Assembly: GCF_004136575.1 (NCBI RefSeq)
Contig: NZ_NOIQ01000001.1
Span: 62,001 to 126,000, forward strand
Direction of reading: 5' to 3'
Source of the DNA: Rothia koreensis
Lineage (GTDB): Bacteria; Actinomycetota; Actinomycetes; Actinomycetales; Micrococcaceae
DNA: 64,000 bases
A program made the position numbers and the translations under genes. This document shows, piece by piece, positions 1 through 10,578 of the stretch; position 1 is the first letter of the stretch; every line of letters starts with the position of its first letter. A model generated the notes under the pieces. The model worked only from the letters and a program-made list of their open reading frames with translations. It was not told the DNA's origin and made no database searches.

Positions 1-326
1 ATGTCGAAGTACTCAGTCTCAGTGCGAGTGTGCTGTGCGCGAAGGCTTGTGACCCCGTTCGACGGACCGCTGAAGGTCTGTTGGCGCAGGTCGGGAAGAC
101 CGCCACGGTATGCGACAGAGGCGGGCTTCGGAATCAATGGCAGGTATGGATACGGTCCTCTGGCACACTTTTTATTTTTTTGTGCCAAAATGCCATCGGT
201 TAACCGTGCCCATTTCTCGAAAACGCTAGACCGGTTTATCAGTGCTCTCAGCGCGGTCGCACCGCACGAGGCATACATTTCAAGGCCCTCCTTGGTGAGG
301 GCCAAGATCAAACGGAGAACTCAACA
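1..326. other. Non-coding leader upstream of the str operon
   Basis: I see no convincing gene in this stretch. A reading frame is open from base 1 into rpsL, but it has no family resemblance and no start signal. The region should hold the rpsL promoter and 5' leader. Seen directly: a 7-bp inverted repeat (161-167 with 181-187) around a T-rich loop, and a palindrome at 197-206. The first could be a weak terminator for an upstream gene outside the window or an operator; neither can be decided here. No clear -35/-10 pair was identified. Confidence 0.5.
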
Positions 327-701
327 GTGCCTACAATTCAGCAGCTGGTCCGGAAGGGCCGGACTCCCAAGGTCGTGAAGACCAAGGCGCCCGCTCTCAA
401 GGGCAGCCCCATGAAGCGCGGTGTCTGCACCCGCGTCTACACCACTACCCCCAAGAAGCCGAACTCTGCTCTGCGCAAGGTTGCTCGCGTCAAGCTCAAC
501 GGCGGCGTCGAGGTCACGGCATACATCCCCGGTGAGGGCCACAACCTGCAGGAGCACTCCATCGTGCTCGTCCGCGGCGGTCGTGTGAAGGACCTCCCCG
601 GTGTTCGTTACCGGATCGTTCGCGGCGCTCTCGACACCCAGGGTGTCAAGGGCCGCGGTCAGGCACGTTCCCGCTACGGCGTGAAGAAGGAGAAGAAGTA
701 A
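327..701 (+). CDS. rpsL: 30S ribosomal protein S12
   Basis: S12 sits at the 30S decoding centre and takes part in tRNA selection. The 124-residue product is full length and contains the family block [12 protein letters not shown]. Lys43 and Lys88 are the unmutated residues associated with streptomycin sensitivity, and Asp89 is the usual methylthiolation site. The GTG start at 327 is chosen because the family N-terminus MPTIQQL begins there and a purine-rich GGAGAA lies just upstream. The stop overlaps the rpsG start (TAATG), so the two genes are translationally coupled. First gene of the str operon. Confidence 0.98.
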   Translation: MPTIQQLVRKGRTPKVVKTKAPALKGSPMKRGVCTRVYTTTPKKPNSALRKVARVKLNGGVEVTAYIPGEGHNLQEHSIVLVRGGRVKDLPGVRYRIVRGALDTQGVKGRGQARSRYGVKKEKK

Positions 702-1171
702 TGCCTCGTAAGGGCCCCGCTCCCAAGCGTCCGCTCGTCGTCGACCCCGTCTACGGGTCGCCCCTTGTGACTCAGCTGATCAACAAGGTTCTGCAGGACG
801 GCAAGAAGTCCACCGCCGAGCGCATTGTCTACGGCGCGCTCGACGGCGTCGCCCAGAAGACTGGCACCGACGCAGTGACCACCCTCAAGAAGGCGATGGA
901 CAACATCAAGCCTTCGCTCGAGGTTCGTTCCCGCCGCGTCGGCGGCGCCACCTACCAGGTGCCGGTCGAGGTCCGTTCCGGACGCGCGACCGCTCTCGCC
1001 CTCCGCTGGCTCGTGGGCTTCTCGAAGCTCCGCCGCGAGAAGACCATGACCGAGCGCCTGATGAACGAGATCCTGGATGCCTCCAACGGTCTCGGTGCCG
1101 CTGTGAAGCGTCGCGAGGACACCCACAAGATGGCCGAGTCCAACAAGGCCTTCGCCCACTACCGCTGGTAA
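701..1171 (+). CDS. rpsG: 30S ribosomal protein S7
   Basis: S7 nucleates assembly of the 30S head and contacts tRNA in the exit site. The 156-residue product has the standard bacterial length, the N-terminal [10 protein letters not shown] block and the C-terminal [15 protein letters not shown] block. The ATG shares one base with the rpsL stop codon and uses a GAAGGAGAAG ribosome-binding site inside the end of rpsL. In E. coli S7 is the autogenous repressor of the str operon; the sequence does not show whether this holds here. A 66-bp gap separates it from fusA. Confidence 0.98.
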   Translation: MPRKGPAPKRPLVVDPVYGSPLVTQLINKVLQDGKKSTAERIVYGALDGVAQKTGTDAVTTLKKAMDNIKPSLEVRSRRVGGATYQVPVEVRSGRATALALRWLVGFSKLRREKTMTERLMNEILDASNGLGAAVKRREDTHKMAESNKAFAHYRW

Positions 1172-1237
1172 TTTCTTCCTGTGGGCCCGCCGCTGTCCGG
1201 CGGGCCCGATGGTCGATCCACCTGAAAGGGAAACATC

Positions 1238-3352
1238 GTGGCACTTGACGTGCTTACCGACCTGAACAAGGTCCGCAACATCGGCATCATGGCCCACATC
1301 GATGCCGGCAAGACCACCACTACCGAACGCATCCTGTACTACACCGGCATCAACCACAAGCTCGGTGAGACCCACGACGGTGCATCCACGATGGACTGGA
1401 TGGCCCAGGAACAGGAACGCGGCATCACCATCACCTCCGCGGCGACGACGTGCTTCTGGAAAGACACCCAGATCAACATCATCGACACCCCGGGCCACGT
1501 CGACTTCACCGTTGAGGTGGAGCGTTCCCTGCGCGTGCTCGATGGCGCCGTTGCCGTCTTCGACGGCAAGGAGGGCGTTGAGCCGCAGTCCGAGACTGTC
1601 TGGCGTCAGGCCGACAAGTACGAGGTGCCCCGCATCTGCTTCGTCAACAAGATGGACAAGCTGGGCGCGGACTTCTACTTCACCGTCGACACCATCGTGA
1701 AGCGTCTGGGTGCGACCCCGCTCGTCATGCAGTTGCCGATCGGTGCCGAGAGCGACTTCGTCGGCGTCATCGACCTTCTCGAGATGAAGGCCTACGTCTG
1801 GCCCGGCGACGCCAAGGGCGATGTTTCCTTGGGTGCGACCTACGAGATCCGCGAAATCCCGGAGGAGCTTCAGGAACGTGCCGCGGAGTACCGTGACAAG
1901 CTCGTCGAGCAGGTCGCGGAGTCCTCCGAGGAACTCATGGAGAAGTACTTCGAGGGCGAAGAGATCACGATCGACGAGCTCAAGGCCGGTGTGCGTGCTC
2001 TGACCGTCGCCAACGAGGCCTACCCGGTCTTCTGTGGTTCGGCGTTCAAGAACCGTGGCGTGCAGCCCATGCTCGATGCTGTCATCGACTACCTGCCGTC
2101 CCCCCTGAACGTGCCCCCGATGGTCGGTCACGACCCGAGGAACGAAGAAACCGAGCTGGTCCGCCGGCCGGCGAAGGACGAACCGTTCTCGGCTCTGGCC
2201 TTCAAGGTGGCCGCACACCCGTTCTACGGGCAGCTGACCTACATTCGCGTGTACTCCGGCATCGCAACCTCGGGCCAGCAGGTTCAGAACTCGACCAAGG
2301 GTCGTCGCGAACGTATCGGCAAGCTCTTCCAGATGCACTCCAACAAGGAGAATCCGGTGGAGGAGATCCAGGCCGGTCACATCTACGCCGCGATCGGTCT
2401 CAAGGAGACCACGACCGGCGACACGCTGTGCGACCAGGCCAACCCGATCGTTCTCGAGTCGATGACCTTCCCGAAGCCCGTGATCTACGTGGCCATCGAG
2501 CCCAAGACCAAGGGTGACCAGGAGAAGTTGTCGACCGCGATCCAGAAGCTCTCGGCCGAGGACCCGACCTTCACGGTCTCCCTCAACGAGGAAACCGGTC
2601 AGACCGAGATCGGCGGCATGGGCGAGCTCCACCTCGACGTGCTGGTCGACCGCATGAAGCGCGAATTCCGCGTCGAAGCGAACGTCGGCAAGCCGCAGGT
2701 TGCCTACCGCGAGACGATCAAGAAGGCCGTCGAGAAGGTCGACTTCACCCACAAGAAGCAGACCGGTGGTTCCGGTCAGTTCGCGAAGGTGCAGGTCGAT
2801 TTCGAGCCGATCGCTCTCGATTCCGAAGAGCTCTACGAGTTCGAGGACAAGATCACCGGTGGCCGCGTGCCCCGCGAATACATTCCTTCGGTGGATGCCG
2901 GCATCCAGGGTGCGATGCAGCTCGGTATCCTCGCGGGATACCCAGTGGTTGGCGTGAAGGCCACCCTGGTGGACGGCGCCTACCACGACGTCGACTCCTC
3001 CGAGATGGCCTTCAAGATTGCCGGTTCGATGGTGTTCAAGGAAGGCGCTCGTCGCGCCAACCCGGTGCTGCTCGAGCCGCTGATGGCAGTCGAGGTCCGT
3101 ACTCCCGAGGAGTACATGGGCGATGTCATCGGCGACTTGAACTCGCGCCGTGGACAGATCCAGGCCATGGAAGACGTCGCCGGCGTCAAGCTGGTGACAG
3201 CCCTGGTTCCGCTGTCCGAGATGTTCGGCTACATCGGTGACCTGCGTTCGAGGACGCAGGGACGTGCGGTGTACTCGATGACTTTCGACAGCTATTCAGA
3301 GGTCCCGAAGGCAGTTGCCGACGAGATCATCCAGAAGAGCCGCGGGGAGTAG
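1238..3352 (+). CDS. fusA: Elongation factor G
   Basis: EF-G is the cytoplasmic GTPase that drives translocation and, with RRF, ribosome recycling. The 704-residue protein is full length. Visible G motifs are P-loop AHIDAGKT (19-26), the switch-I segment ERGITIT (60-66), DTPGH (83-87) and NKMD (137-140), followed by domains II-V in normal order. The GTG start at 1238 has GAAAGGG eight bases upstream. It is the third gene of the str operon. Only one EF-G copy is in the window. Codon choice is strongly biased, as expected for a highly expressed gene. Confidence 0.98.
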   Translation: MALDVLTDLNKVRNIGIMAHIDAGKTTTTERILYYTGINHKLGETHDGASTMDWMAQEQERGITITSAATTCFWKDTQINIIDTPGHVDFTVEVERSLRVLDGAVAVFDGKEGVEPQSETVWRQADKYEVPRICFVNKMDKLGADFYFTVDTIVKRLGATPLVMQLPIGAESDFVGVIDLLEMKAYVWPGDAKGDVSLGATYEIREIPEELQERAAEYRDKLVEQVAESSEELMEKYFEGEEITIDELKAGVRALTVANEAYPVFCGSAFKNRGVQPMLDAVIDYLPSPLNVPPMVGHDPRNEETELVRRPAKDEPFSALAFKVAAHPFYGQLTYIRVYSGIATSGQQVQNSTKGRRERIGKLFQMHSNKENPVEEIQAGHIYAAIGLKETTTGDTLCDQANPIVLESMTFPKPVIYVAIEPKTKGDQEKLSTAIQKLSAEDPTFTVSLNEETGQTEIGGMGELHLDVLVDRMKREFRVEANVGKPQVAYRETIKKAVEKVDFTHKKQTGGSGQFAKVQVDFEPIALDSEELYEFEDKITGGRVPREYIPSVDAGIQGAMQLGILAGYPVVGVKATLVDGAYHDVDSSEMAFKIAGSMVFKEGARRANPVLLEPLMAVEVRTPEEYMGDVIGDLNSRRGQIQAMEDVAGVKLVTALVPLSEMFGYIGDLRSRTQGRAVYSMTFDSYSEVPKAVADEIIQKSRGE

Positions 3353-3407
3353 ATCTCCGCACGGCGGCTCTTCCGGGCCGCCTTCCCATCCAAATAATCA
3401 AAGCCTA

Positions 3408-3506
3408 GAAACTTGCGCTGGTTTTCGTGCGGGATGAATTTTCCGTTATTGTTGATCAGGAATCCGTCTTCAACCACGGACTGCGCAGAAAGCCAGCGCA
3501 AGTTTC
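3408..3506 (+). promoter_or_regulatory. Long-range stem-loop in the tuf leader
   Basis: Bases 3408-3421 are the exact reverse complement of 3493-3506 (14 of 14). The pairing extends to 3426/3488 with one G-U pair, and after a one-base bulge four further pairs form (3428-3431 with 3484-3487). The stem encloses about 50 bases and ends 14 bases before the AGGAGG-type ribosome-binding site of tuf at 3520. There is no T-tract, so it is not a simple terminator. A control or mRNA-stability role is inference. Confidence 0.6.
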
Positions 3507-3531
3507 CATCAAACGTTCTAGGAGGAACATA

Positions 3532-4722
3532 GTGGCTAAGGCAAAGTTCGAGCGCTCCAAGCCGCACGTCAACATTGGTACCATCGGTCACGTCGACCAC
3601 GGTAAGACCACTCTGACTGCTGCGATCTCCAGTGTTCTCGCGAAGAAGTTCCCGGACCTGAACGAGCAGCAGGACTTCGGTATGATCGACGCCGCTCCCG
3701 AGGAGCGCCAGCGCGGCATTACCATCAACATTGCTCACATCGAGTACCAGACCGACAAGCGTCACTACGCTCACGTCGACGCCCCGGGTCACGCTGACTA
3801 CGTCAAGAACATGATCACCGGTGCCGCTCAGATGGACGGTGCGATCCTCGTGGTTGCCGCAACCGACGGCCCGATGGCCCAGACCCGTGAGCACGTTCTG
3901 CTCGCGCGCCAGGTCGGCGTCCCCACCCTCATCGTTGCGCTGAACAAGGCCGACATGGTTGAGGACGAAGAGCTTCTCGACCTCGTCGAGATGGAGGTCC
4001 GCGAACTGCTGTCCTCGCAGGAGTTCGACGGTGACGAGGCTCCCGTCGTGCGCGTCTCCGCTCTCAAGGCGCTCGAGGGCGACGAGCAGTGGGTCAAGTC
4101 GATCGAGGACCTCATGGAGGCAGTCGACGACTACATCCCGGACCCGGTTCGCGACAAGGACAAGCCGTTCCTCATGCCGATCGAGGACGTCTTCACGATT
4201 ACCGGCCGCGGCACCGTCGTGACCGGCCGTGCGGAGCGCGGTACCCTGGCCCTCAACTCGGACGTCGAGATCATCGGCATCCGTCCGGTCCAGAAGACCA
4301 CCGTGACCGGTATCGAGATGTTCCACAAGCAGCTCGACGAGGCGTGGGCCGGCGAGAACTGTGGCCTGCTCCTGCGTGGTCTCAAGCGTGACGACGTCGA
4401 GCGTGGTCAGGTTGTTGCTGCTCCGGGTTCGATCACCCCGCACACCAACTTCGAGGCGAACGTCTACATCCTCTCCAAGGACGAGGGCGGCCGTCACAAC
4501 CCGTTCTACTCGAACTACCGTCCGCAGTTCTACTTCCGCACCACGGACGTTACCGGCGTCATCACGCTGCCCGAGGGCACCGAGATGGTCATGCCCGGTG
4601 ACAACACCGAGATGAGCGTTGAGCTGATCCAGCCCATCGCTATGGAAGACGGACTCGGCTTCGCCATCCGTGAGGGTGGCCGCACCGTTGGTTCGGGTCG
4701 CGTTACCAAGATCACCAAGTAA
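3532..4722 (+). CDS. tuf: Elongation factor Tu
   Basis: EF-Tu carries aminoacyl-tRNA to the ribosomal A site as a GTP complex. The product is 396 residues, the usual length, with GHVDHGKT at 19-26, DAPGH and NKAD in order, and the C-terminal beta-barrel domains. The reading frame stays open upstream to 3427, but the GTG at 3532 is chosen because the family N-terminus [12 protein letters not shown] starts there and AGGAGG lies at 3520-3525. It is the last gene of the str operon. The 179-bp gap from fusA, with a large foldable structure, suggests separate control of tuf. Confidence 0.98.
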   Translation: MAKAKFERSKPHVNIGTIGHVDHGKTTLTAAISSVLAKKFPDLNEQQDFGMIDAAPEERQRGITINIAHIEYQTDKRHYAHVDAPGHADYVKNMITGAAQMDGAILVVAATDGPMAQTREHVLLARQVGVPTLIVALNKADMVEDEELLDLVEMEVRELLSSQEFDGDEAPVVRVSALKALEGDEQWVKSIEDLMEAVDDYIPDPVRDKDKPFLMPIEDVFTITGRGTVVTGRAERGTLALNSDVEIIGIRPVQKTTVTGIEMFHKQLDEAWAGENCGLLLRGLKRDDVERGQVVAAPGSITPHTNFEANVYILSKDEGGRHNPFYSNYRPQFYFRTTDVTGVITLPEGTEMVMPGDNTEMSVELIQPIAMEDGLGFAIREGGRTVGSGRVTKITK

Positions 4723-5056
4723 CATTTCTTTGTGATCCCGACGGCCGGCGCATGACACCGCGCTGACTACCGTCCGAAAGGGCCCCGGCTTTTGCCGGGG
4801 CCCTTTCTTTTGCTTTTCTATCCTTTTTCTCGGTCACCTCGGAAAATGGTGCAAACCTTGCCTCCGAAACCGGTTGGATTCTGCCGCAGAGATATGCGTG
4901 ACGGCCAGAGAATAGCGTCCCCATGCGGATTCGGCGCCGGCGGGAGAGGGGTTCCGCTCGGAAATTTTCGGGTGAAGAATTCGAGAAATGTATAAAATAA
5001 GAGCGACTCGTTTCTTACGAGGTTCACCTATTACTCGCACTTCAAAGGGTGGAACT
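4723..5056. other. Non-coding region between tuf and choD: terminator plus probable choD promoter
   Basis: This 334-bp stretch has no gene. The first part holds the str-operon terminator. The segment from about 4950 to 5050 is AT-rich compared with its surroundings and contains a -10-like TATAAA at 4991-4996 without a good -35. Just downstream are a 5-bp inverted repeat (5007-5011 with 5017-5021) and the palindromic AGGTTCACCT (5020-5029). These lie where an operator for the choD promoter would be expected. The assignment is by position only. Confidence 0.4.
4776..4815 (+). terminator. Rho-independent terminator of the str operon
   Basis: A perfect 14-bp GC-rich stem (4776-4789 with 4794-4807) closes a TTTT loop and is followed by TTTTGCTTTT. 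This is a strong intrinsic terminator 54 bp after the tuf stop. Confidence 0.92.
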
Positions 5057-6658
5057 ATGTCGTTCAACATAACTCGCAGAACTCTTCTCAAGGCTTCGGC
5101 CATCGCCGCGGCCGCCGCACCTGCCGACGCCGTTTCCGGACAGCCGGCCGTGGCCACCGGGGGCTCCAACCGGATCGCCATCATCGGCTCCGGATACGGG
5201 GGAGCGGTCGCCGCGCGGAAGTTGGCGCAGGCGGGCAAGCAGGTCGATCTCATCGAGATGGGCACGGACTGGGAAAAGATGAGCCCCATCAAGGGCCGGA
5301 TTTTCACGACGATGACCTCGCCGTCCGCCCGTTCCATGTGGTTCAAGACCCGCACCGACATGCCTTTCAGCTATCTGGGCGGAATGGACCTGGTCAACCG
5401 GCGCATTGACCGGGGCGCAGGTGCACTGGACATCGAATACTTCGCCAACATGAAGGTCTACGTGGGGCGGGGCATCGGCGGCGGCTCCCTGGTCAACGGC
5501 GGCATGGCCGTGACTCCGCGTCGTTCCTTCTTCGAGAAGGTTCTGCCGCAGGTCGATGCGGAGGAAATGTACAACGTGTACTTCCCGCGTGCGAACAGCG
5601 GCCTGCGGGTCAACGATCCCGCGATGGACGTGGTCATGAACTCGCCCTGGTACCAGTTCGCCAGGGTCAGTGCCGACCAGGCCAAGCGGGCCGGCATCGG
5701 CCATGTCATGGTCCCGAACGTGTACGACTTCGACTACATGCGCAAGGAAGTCTATGGCCAGGTGCCGCGATCGGCACTCGACAAGCAGGTCATCTTCGGC
5801 AACGACTACGGCAAGAATTCCCTGCCCAAGACGATCCTGAAGGAAGCTCTGGCCACGGGTCGGGTCAACGTGATTCCGATGACCGAGGTGCGATCCATCG
5901 AGCGCGCTCCGGAAGGGGCCTTCCGGCTCCAGACCAAGACCATCGATTTCAACGGGAATCTCATTGAGAACCGGACTCGGGAGTACGACCGTGTGGTCCT
6001 GGCCGCTGGGTCGATCGGCACCACCCGACTGCTTCTCTCCGCTCAGGGGGAGGGCACCATCAACGGGTTGCCGGATGCCATTGGCCGAGGTTGGGGCCCG
6101 AACGGCAATACCATGCTCGCGCGCAGACTCAGGACTCGGTCCGGGTGGCGCCAGTCCACGATCCCGGTCATGGGCCTGTCCAACTGGGACGACTCCACGG
6201 ACTCGGTGTTCGCCGAGATCGCTCCGTTCCCGGCAGGCATCGACCTCAGGACTGGCGTCTACCTGGCCCTCACGAACAATCCGCACACGGGAACTTTCAC
6301 CTGGAACCGCGGCAGCCAGAAGATGTTCTTGGACTGGGGGCCGAGCCACGCGGAGCCTTCGGTGCGTGCGGCCCAGAAGTTCTTCGATCGGATCAACCGG
6401 GCCAACCCGGGGACCGGATACCGCTCCGATTTGTTCGAGAAGCACAAGACGTTCTCGGACTACTTCACGTACCACCCGCTGGGCGGAGCGGTGCTGGGGG
6501 AGGCCACCGACCTGCAGGGCGAAGTCAAGGGCGTGCCCGGTTTGTTCGTTATGGACGGTTCGTTGATTCCCGCCAAGATCGGGGTCAATCCCTTCGTGAC
6601 GATCACCGCCCTCGCCGAGCGGAACATGGACCGTCTCGTCGACGCGCAAAGGTTCTAG
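5057..6658 (+). CDS. choD: Secreted cholesterol oxidase (GMC oxidoreductase)
   Basis: This FAD enzyme oxidises and isomerises cholesterol to cholest-4-en-3-one, producing hydrogen peroxide. The 533-residue protein matches the Streptomyces ChoA family along its length. Seen: a Tat signal TRRTLLK (6-12) followed by an alanine-rich stretch, the FAD-binding GSGYGG (44-49), and Glu387, His473 and Asn511. These three align with catalytic Glu361/His447/Asn485 of the Streptomyces enzyme, as I recall its numbering, with a constant offset of 26. The frame is open further upstream, but ATG 5057 is chosen for the GGGTGG ribosome-binding site and the Tat signal. It is followed five bases later by a second Tat-exported protein. 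It breaks the usual tuf-rpsJ neighbourhood and is bounded by terminators. Other sterols may be the real substrate. Confidence 0.93.
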   Translation: MSFNITRRTLLKASAIAAAAAPADAVSGQPAVATGGSNRIAIIGSGYGGAVAARKLAQAGKQVDLIEMGTDWEKMSPIKGRIFTTMTSPSARSMWFKTRTDMPFSYLGGMDLVNRRIDRGAGALDIEYFANMKVYVGRGIGGGSLVNGGMAVTPRRSFFEKVLPQVDAEEMYNVYFPRANSGLRVNDPAMDVVMNSPWYQFARVSADQAKRAGIGHVMVPNVYDFDYMRKEVYGQVPRSALDKQVIFGNDYGKNSLPKTILKEALATGRVNVIPMTEVRSIERAPEGAFRLQTKTIDFNGNLIENRTREYDRVVLAAGSIGTTRLLLSAQGEGTINGLPDAIGRGWGPNGNTMLARRLRTRSGWRQSTIPVMGLSNWDDSTDSVFAEIAPFPAGIDLRTGVYLALTNNPHTGTFTWNRGSQKMFLDWGPSHAEPSVRAAQKFFDRINRANPGTGYRSDLFEKHKTFSDYFTYHPLGGAVLGEATDLQGEVKGVPGLFVMDGSLIPAKIGVNPFVTITALAERNMDRLVDAQRF

Positions 6659-6663
6659 TCGAC

Positions 6664-7287
6664 ATGGGGAATATGGCAGAACCCCGCCATACCCGGCTCA
6701 GGCGGCGGACCCTCGTGGGGTCGGCCGCTTGGGCCGTGCCCGTGCTCGTCACGGCGAATGCCGTACCCGCGGTCGCGAGCAGCATGAAGACCGACCTGGC
6801 CGTCGACGTCGTGGATCCCCCATACGATCTGGATCATTGGCGGCCGAAGGACGAGGTTCCCGTCTACAGGGGGCCCAGGGGACACAGGATCGCAGCGCGA
6901 GGCTCGCTGCCTCCATCGATCCGTATCACGAACGTCGGTCGGTTGACCGCCGTCGACCCGAGCGGCAGCGTCGAGATCATCATCCGAGACTACGGAAATG
7001 ACAGGGCGTCCTCGGCGCCGGGCCGGCTCAAGGCGGGAACCACCAACCCGAGCGTGATGTGGACCGACACCACGAACCAATCCGGCGCCAAGTACAAGTA
7101 CACGTGCCGCGGGGAGCTCCGACCGGGGCAGAGTATCGACATACCGCTGAGATACTTCGTCAACCCTCCTTTCCTGCACGCCGAGTTCAATGTGCTGGTA
7201 GCCGCCTGGGTCGAGGACCAACAGGAAGGCGACTACGACGACAACAGCCTCAGAATCGGACATGTACCGTGGATCAGCGTGTTCTGA
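6664..7287 (+). CDS. Tat-exported protein of unknown function
   Basis: I do not recognise this 207-residue protein. Its N-terminus has RLRRRTL, then a hydrophobic stretch and an AVAS cleavage-like site near residue 39, which reads as a Tat signal. The mature part, about 168 residues, is rich in beta-prone sequence with a late acidic segment. There is no membrane anchor, no cysteine pair arrangement I recognise and no catalytic motif. It starts five bases after choD (ATG 6664, alternative ATG 6673), so the two are surely co-transcribed and probably co-exported. A role as partner, chaperone or substrate-delivery protein for the oxidase is inference from position only. Confidence 0.82.
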   Translation: MGNMAEPRHTRLRRRTLVGSAAWAVPVLVTANAVPAVASSMKTDLAVDVVDPPYDLDHWRPKDEVPVYRGPRGHRIAARGSLPPSIRITNVGRLTAVDPSGSVEIIIRDYGNDRASSAPGRLKAGTTNPSVMWTDTTNQSGAKYKYTCRGELRPGQSIDIPLRYFVNPPFLHAEFNVLVAAWVEDQQEGDYDDNSLRIGHVPWISVF

Positions 7288-7322
7288 CTGCTTCGCTATG
7301 ACGTCCGACGCGGACGGTCCGA

Positions 7323-7366
7323 GGCACGGCGGCCCCTGACCGAGAACAGGCAGGGGCCGCCGTGCC
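7323..7366 (+). terminator. Hairpin terminator after the choD pair
   Basis: A perfect 16-bp GC-rich inverted repeat (7323-7338 with 7351-7366) with a 12-base loop lies 35 bp after the stop at 7287. There is no T-tract, which is common for actinobacterial hairpin terminators. Confidence 0.75.
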
Positions 7367-7782
7367 GCCACCGGAGTGTCTTTCGCCACTTCGCCGGTCC
7401 GGGCTTGCGCCTTCTCGCGAGCCTCTGGCAGGATAGACAACGTTGTTCAAGCGCTTGTCGGCGTTGACCTGCCCGAATCCCAGGGATGCGGGGCAGTTCC
7501 GTCCAAGCCCAAAATGACCCGGTCCGAACGACTCTGGAATGTCGTGCGCGAACACTTCGCGACACGCCCGAGTGCGGGGGTCGGTGCTTCAACGGATTGA
7601 GGAACCCGGGAATGCCGGATTCAGTTCGTGTGAGGCGGCGCCAGGAATCGAACGCCGGAATGGCTGGAGCGAGACGATCGCAACGCCGTTCGCATCGCCC
7701 GGTTTCTGCCAGAAGACGCCATACAGAGGAGTCCCCAGAGACTCCTACACAGGGAAGTACTTGAAGAAAGAGAGTCCGACAG
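7367..7782 (+). promoter_or_regulatory. S10 operon promoter and leader
   Basis: This 416-bp gene-free stretch precedes rpsJ. A possible promoter is TTGCGC at 7405-7410 with CAGGAT at 7429-7434 (18-bp spacer), which would give a leader of about 340 bases. The leader contains a 7-bp perfect hairpin at 7727-7746 close to the rpsJ start and a 6-bp hairpin in the segment around 7540-7565. In E. coli the S10 leader is the target of L4; whether this leader plays such a role is not shown. No small gene was found. Confidence 0.4.
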
Positions 7783-8091
7783 ATGGCGGGACAGAAAATC
7801 CGCATCCGGCTGAAGTCGTATGACCACGAGGTCATCGACTCCTCGGCTCGGAAGATTGTTGAGACGGTGACGCGTGCTGGTGCGACGGTTGTCGGCCCCG
7901 TGCCGCTGCCCACCGAGAAGAACGTGTACTGCGTAATCCGCTCGCCGCACAAGTACAAGGACAGCCGCGAGCACTTCGAGATGCGTACGCACAAGCGGCT
8001 GATCGACATCGTCGACCCCACGCCCAAGGCCGTTGACTCGCTCATGCGCCTGGACCTGCCGGCAGACGTGAACATCGAAATCAAGCTGTAA
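7783..8091 (+). CDS. rpsJ: 30S ribosomal protein S10
   Basis: S10 is a 30S head protein and, as NusE, part of the transcription antitermination complex. At 102 residues it is standard length, starting [19 protein letters not shown] and carrying the [18 protein letters not shown]-terminal block. The ATG at 7783 has a purine-rich GAAAGAGAG upstream. It opens the S10 operon and is followed 16 bp later by rplC. Confidence 0.98.
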   Translation: MAGQKIRIRLKSYDHEVIDSSARKIVETVTRAGATVVGPVPLPTEKNVYCVIRSPHKYKDSREHFEMRTHKRLIDIVDPTPKAVDSLMRLDLPADVNIEIKL

Positions 8092-8107
8092 AGAGGATCG
8101 CATCCCA

Positions 8108-8764
8108 ATGACTACCACATTCGAGCGCCAGGTGAAGGGCCTGCTGGGCACCAAGCTTGGCATGACCCAGGTCTGGGACGAGAACGGCAAGTTCGTGCCG
8201 GTTACCGTCGTCAAGGCCGATTCCAACGTTGTCACCCAGCTGCGCGACCAGGCCACCGATGGCTACAACGCCATCCAGATCGGTTTCGGTGCGATTGACC
8301 CGCGCAAGGTCACCAAGCCCCTCGCCGGACACTTCGAGAAGGCCGGAACCACTCCGCGCCGTCATCTCGTCGAGGTTCGCACTGCGGACGCTTCCGAGTA
8401 CTCCCTCGGCCAGGAGCTGACCGTTGAGCTCTTCGAGACCGGCCAGCACGTCGACGTCGTGGGCAAGACCAAGGGCAAGGGCTTTGCCGGTGTCATGAAG
8501 CGTCACGGCTTCAAGGGCGTCGGTGCCTCGCACGGTCAGCACAAGAACCACCGCAAGCCGGGTTCCATCGGCGGTGCCTCCTACCCCGCACGCGTGTTCA
8601 AGGGAATGCGCATGGCCGGGCGTATGGGCAACAACCGCCACACCACCCAGAACCTCACGATTCAGGGTGTCGACACCGAGAACAATGTTCTGCTGATCAA
8701 GGGCGCCATCCCCGGCCCCAAGGGCGGAGTCGTTCTGGTTCGCACTGCTGTGAAGGGAGCCTAA
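8108..8764 (+). CDS. rplC: 50S ribosomal protein L3
   Basis: L3 is an early 50S assembly protein whose extended loop reaches the peptidyl-transferase centre. The product is 218 residues. It shows the family start [17 protein letters not shown] and the loop region around [11 protein letters not shown] and [12 protein letters not shown], where the methylated glutamine of other bacteria lies. The ATG at 8108 is preceded by AGAGGATC. It is followed five bases later by rplD. Confidence 0.98.
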   Translation: MTTTFERQVKGLLGTKLGMTQVWDENGKFVPVTVVKADSNVVTQLRDQATDGYNAIQIGFGAIDPRKVTKPLAGHFEKAGTTPRRHLVEVRTADASEYSLGQELTVELFETGQHVDVVGKTKGKGFAGVMKRHGFKGVGASHGQHKNHRKPGSIGGASYPARVFKGMRMAGRMGNNRHTTQNLTIQGVDTENNVLLIKGAIPGPKGGVVLVRTAVKGA

Positions 8765-8769
8765 CTCCA

Positions 8770-9393
8770 ATGGCTACTGAAACCGTAAAGGTTGAGCTGC
8801 CGGCCGATGTCTTCGGCGTCGAGCCCAATGAGGCTCTGATGCACCAGGTCGTCATCGCGCAGTTGGCCGCCGCCCGCCAGGGCACCCACAAGGCGAAGAA
8901 CCGCGGCGAGGTCTCCGGTTCGGGACGCAAGCCGTTCAAGCAGAAGGGCACCGGCCGCGCCCGTCAGGGTTCGGTCCGCATGCCGCAGCACACTGGCGGC
9001 GGCATCGTGCACGGTCCCGTGCCGCGCAACTACTCGCAGCGCACGCCCAAGAAGATGAAGGCCGCCGCCCTGCGCAGCGCCCTGTCCGATCGTGCGACGC
9101 ACGGCCGCATCCACGTGGTCAGCTCGCTCGTCGAGGAGATCTCGACGAAGGCCGCCAAGGCAGCCTTGAGGGATCTGACCTCTCGCAAGAACGTGCTGGT
9201 TGTTATCGACCGCAAGGAAGACAACGTTGCCCTGTCCGTTCGCAACCTTGAGTTCGCCCACGTCCTGTACGCGGACCAGCTCAACACGTACGACGTGTTG
9301 CGCGCCGACGACGTGGTCTTCACCAAGGATGCCTACGACGTGTTTGTGGCAATCGCCAGCAAGGCTGGAAAGAACCAGGAGGACGCCAAGTGA
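8770..9393 (+). CDS. rplD: 50S ribosomal protein L4
   Basis: L4 is a 50S protein lining the exit tunnel. In E. coli it also represses the S10 operon. The product is 207 residues and contains the long basic loop [22 protein letters not shown] in the expected place, near residues 50-70, followed by the globular domain. The ATG at 8770 has GGAGCC upstream. The stop codon overlaps the GTG start of rplW by four bases, so the two are coupled. Confidence 0.97.
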   Translation: MATETVKVELPADVFGVEPNEALMHQVVIAQLAAARQGTHKAKNRGEVSGSGRKPFKQKGTGRARQGSVRMPQHTGGGIVHGPVPRNYSQRTPKKMKAAALRSALSDRATHGRIHVVSSLVEEISTKAAKAALRDLTSRKNVLVVIDRKEDNVALSVRNLEFAHVLYADQLNTYDVLRADDVVFTKDAYDVFVAIASKAGKNQEDAK

Positions 9394-9692
9394 GCGCCAC
9401 CATCAAGGATCCCCGTGACGTCATCATCGCGCCTGTCGTCTCGGAGAAGAGCTACGGGCTGATCGACGAGGGCAAGTACACCTTCGAGGTCGACACTCGC
9501 TCGAACAAGCTGGAAATCAAGGACGCCGTGGAGCGCATCTTCGGCGTCAAGGTTTCCACCGTGAACACCATCAACCGTGCCGGCAAGCGGAAGCGTACGC
9601 GCTTCGGCTGGGGGTCTCGCAAGAGCACCAAGCGTGCCATCGTGACCCTGAGTGAAGGCAGCATCGATATCTTCGGCGGTCCGCAGGCCTAG
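9390..9692 (+). CDS. rplW: 50S ribosomal protein L23
   Basis: L23 sits at the tunnel exit and is the docking site for trigger factor and SRP. The product is 100 residues, with the family segments [18 protein letters not shown] and [21 protein letters not shown]-like basic stretch. The GTG start at 9390 overlaps the rplD stop. It ends 34 bp before rplB. Confidence 0.97.
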   Translation: MSATIKDPRDVIIAPVVSEKSYGLIDEGKYTFEVDTRSNKLEIKDAVERIFGVKVSTVNTINRAGKRKRTRFGWGSRKSTKRAIVTLSEGSIDIFGGPQA

Positions 9693-9726
9693 CGCCGCGG
9701 AGACCACTTTAACGAGGAACTGAATT

Positions 9727-10566
<840 letters not shown>

Positions 10567-10578
10567 GGAGCCTGAAAC

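Noticed and set aside
1-378. An open frame from the window edge into rpsL
   Set aside because: Its sequence resembles no protein, it runs through a T-rich inverted repeat and overlaps the certain rpsL start.
674-2986. A 770-codon open frame on the minus strand opposite rpsG and fusA
   Set aside because: It is a shadow of the strongly biased GC codon use in highly expressed genes. It has no family resemblance, and the plus strand carries unmistakable S7 and EF-G.
7630-7660. A tRNA-like T-loop on the minus strand (GTTCGATTC reading)
   Set aside because: The flanking bases do not form a five-pair T-stem, and no acceptor or anticodon arms are found at proper distances.
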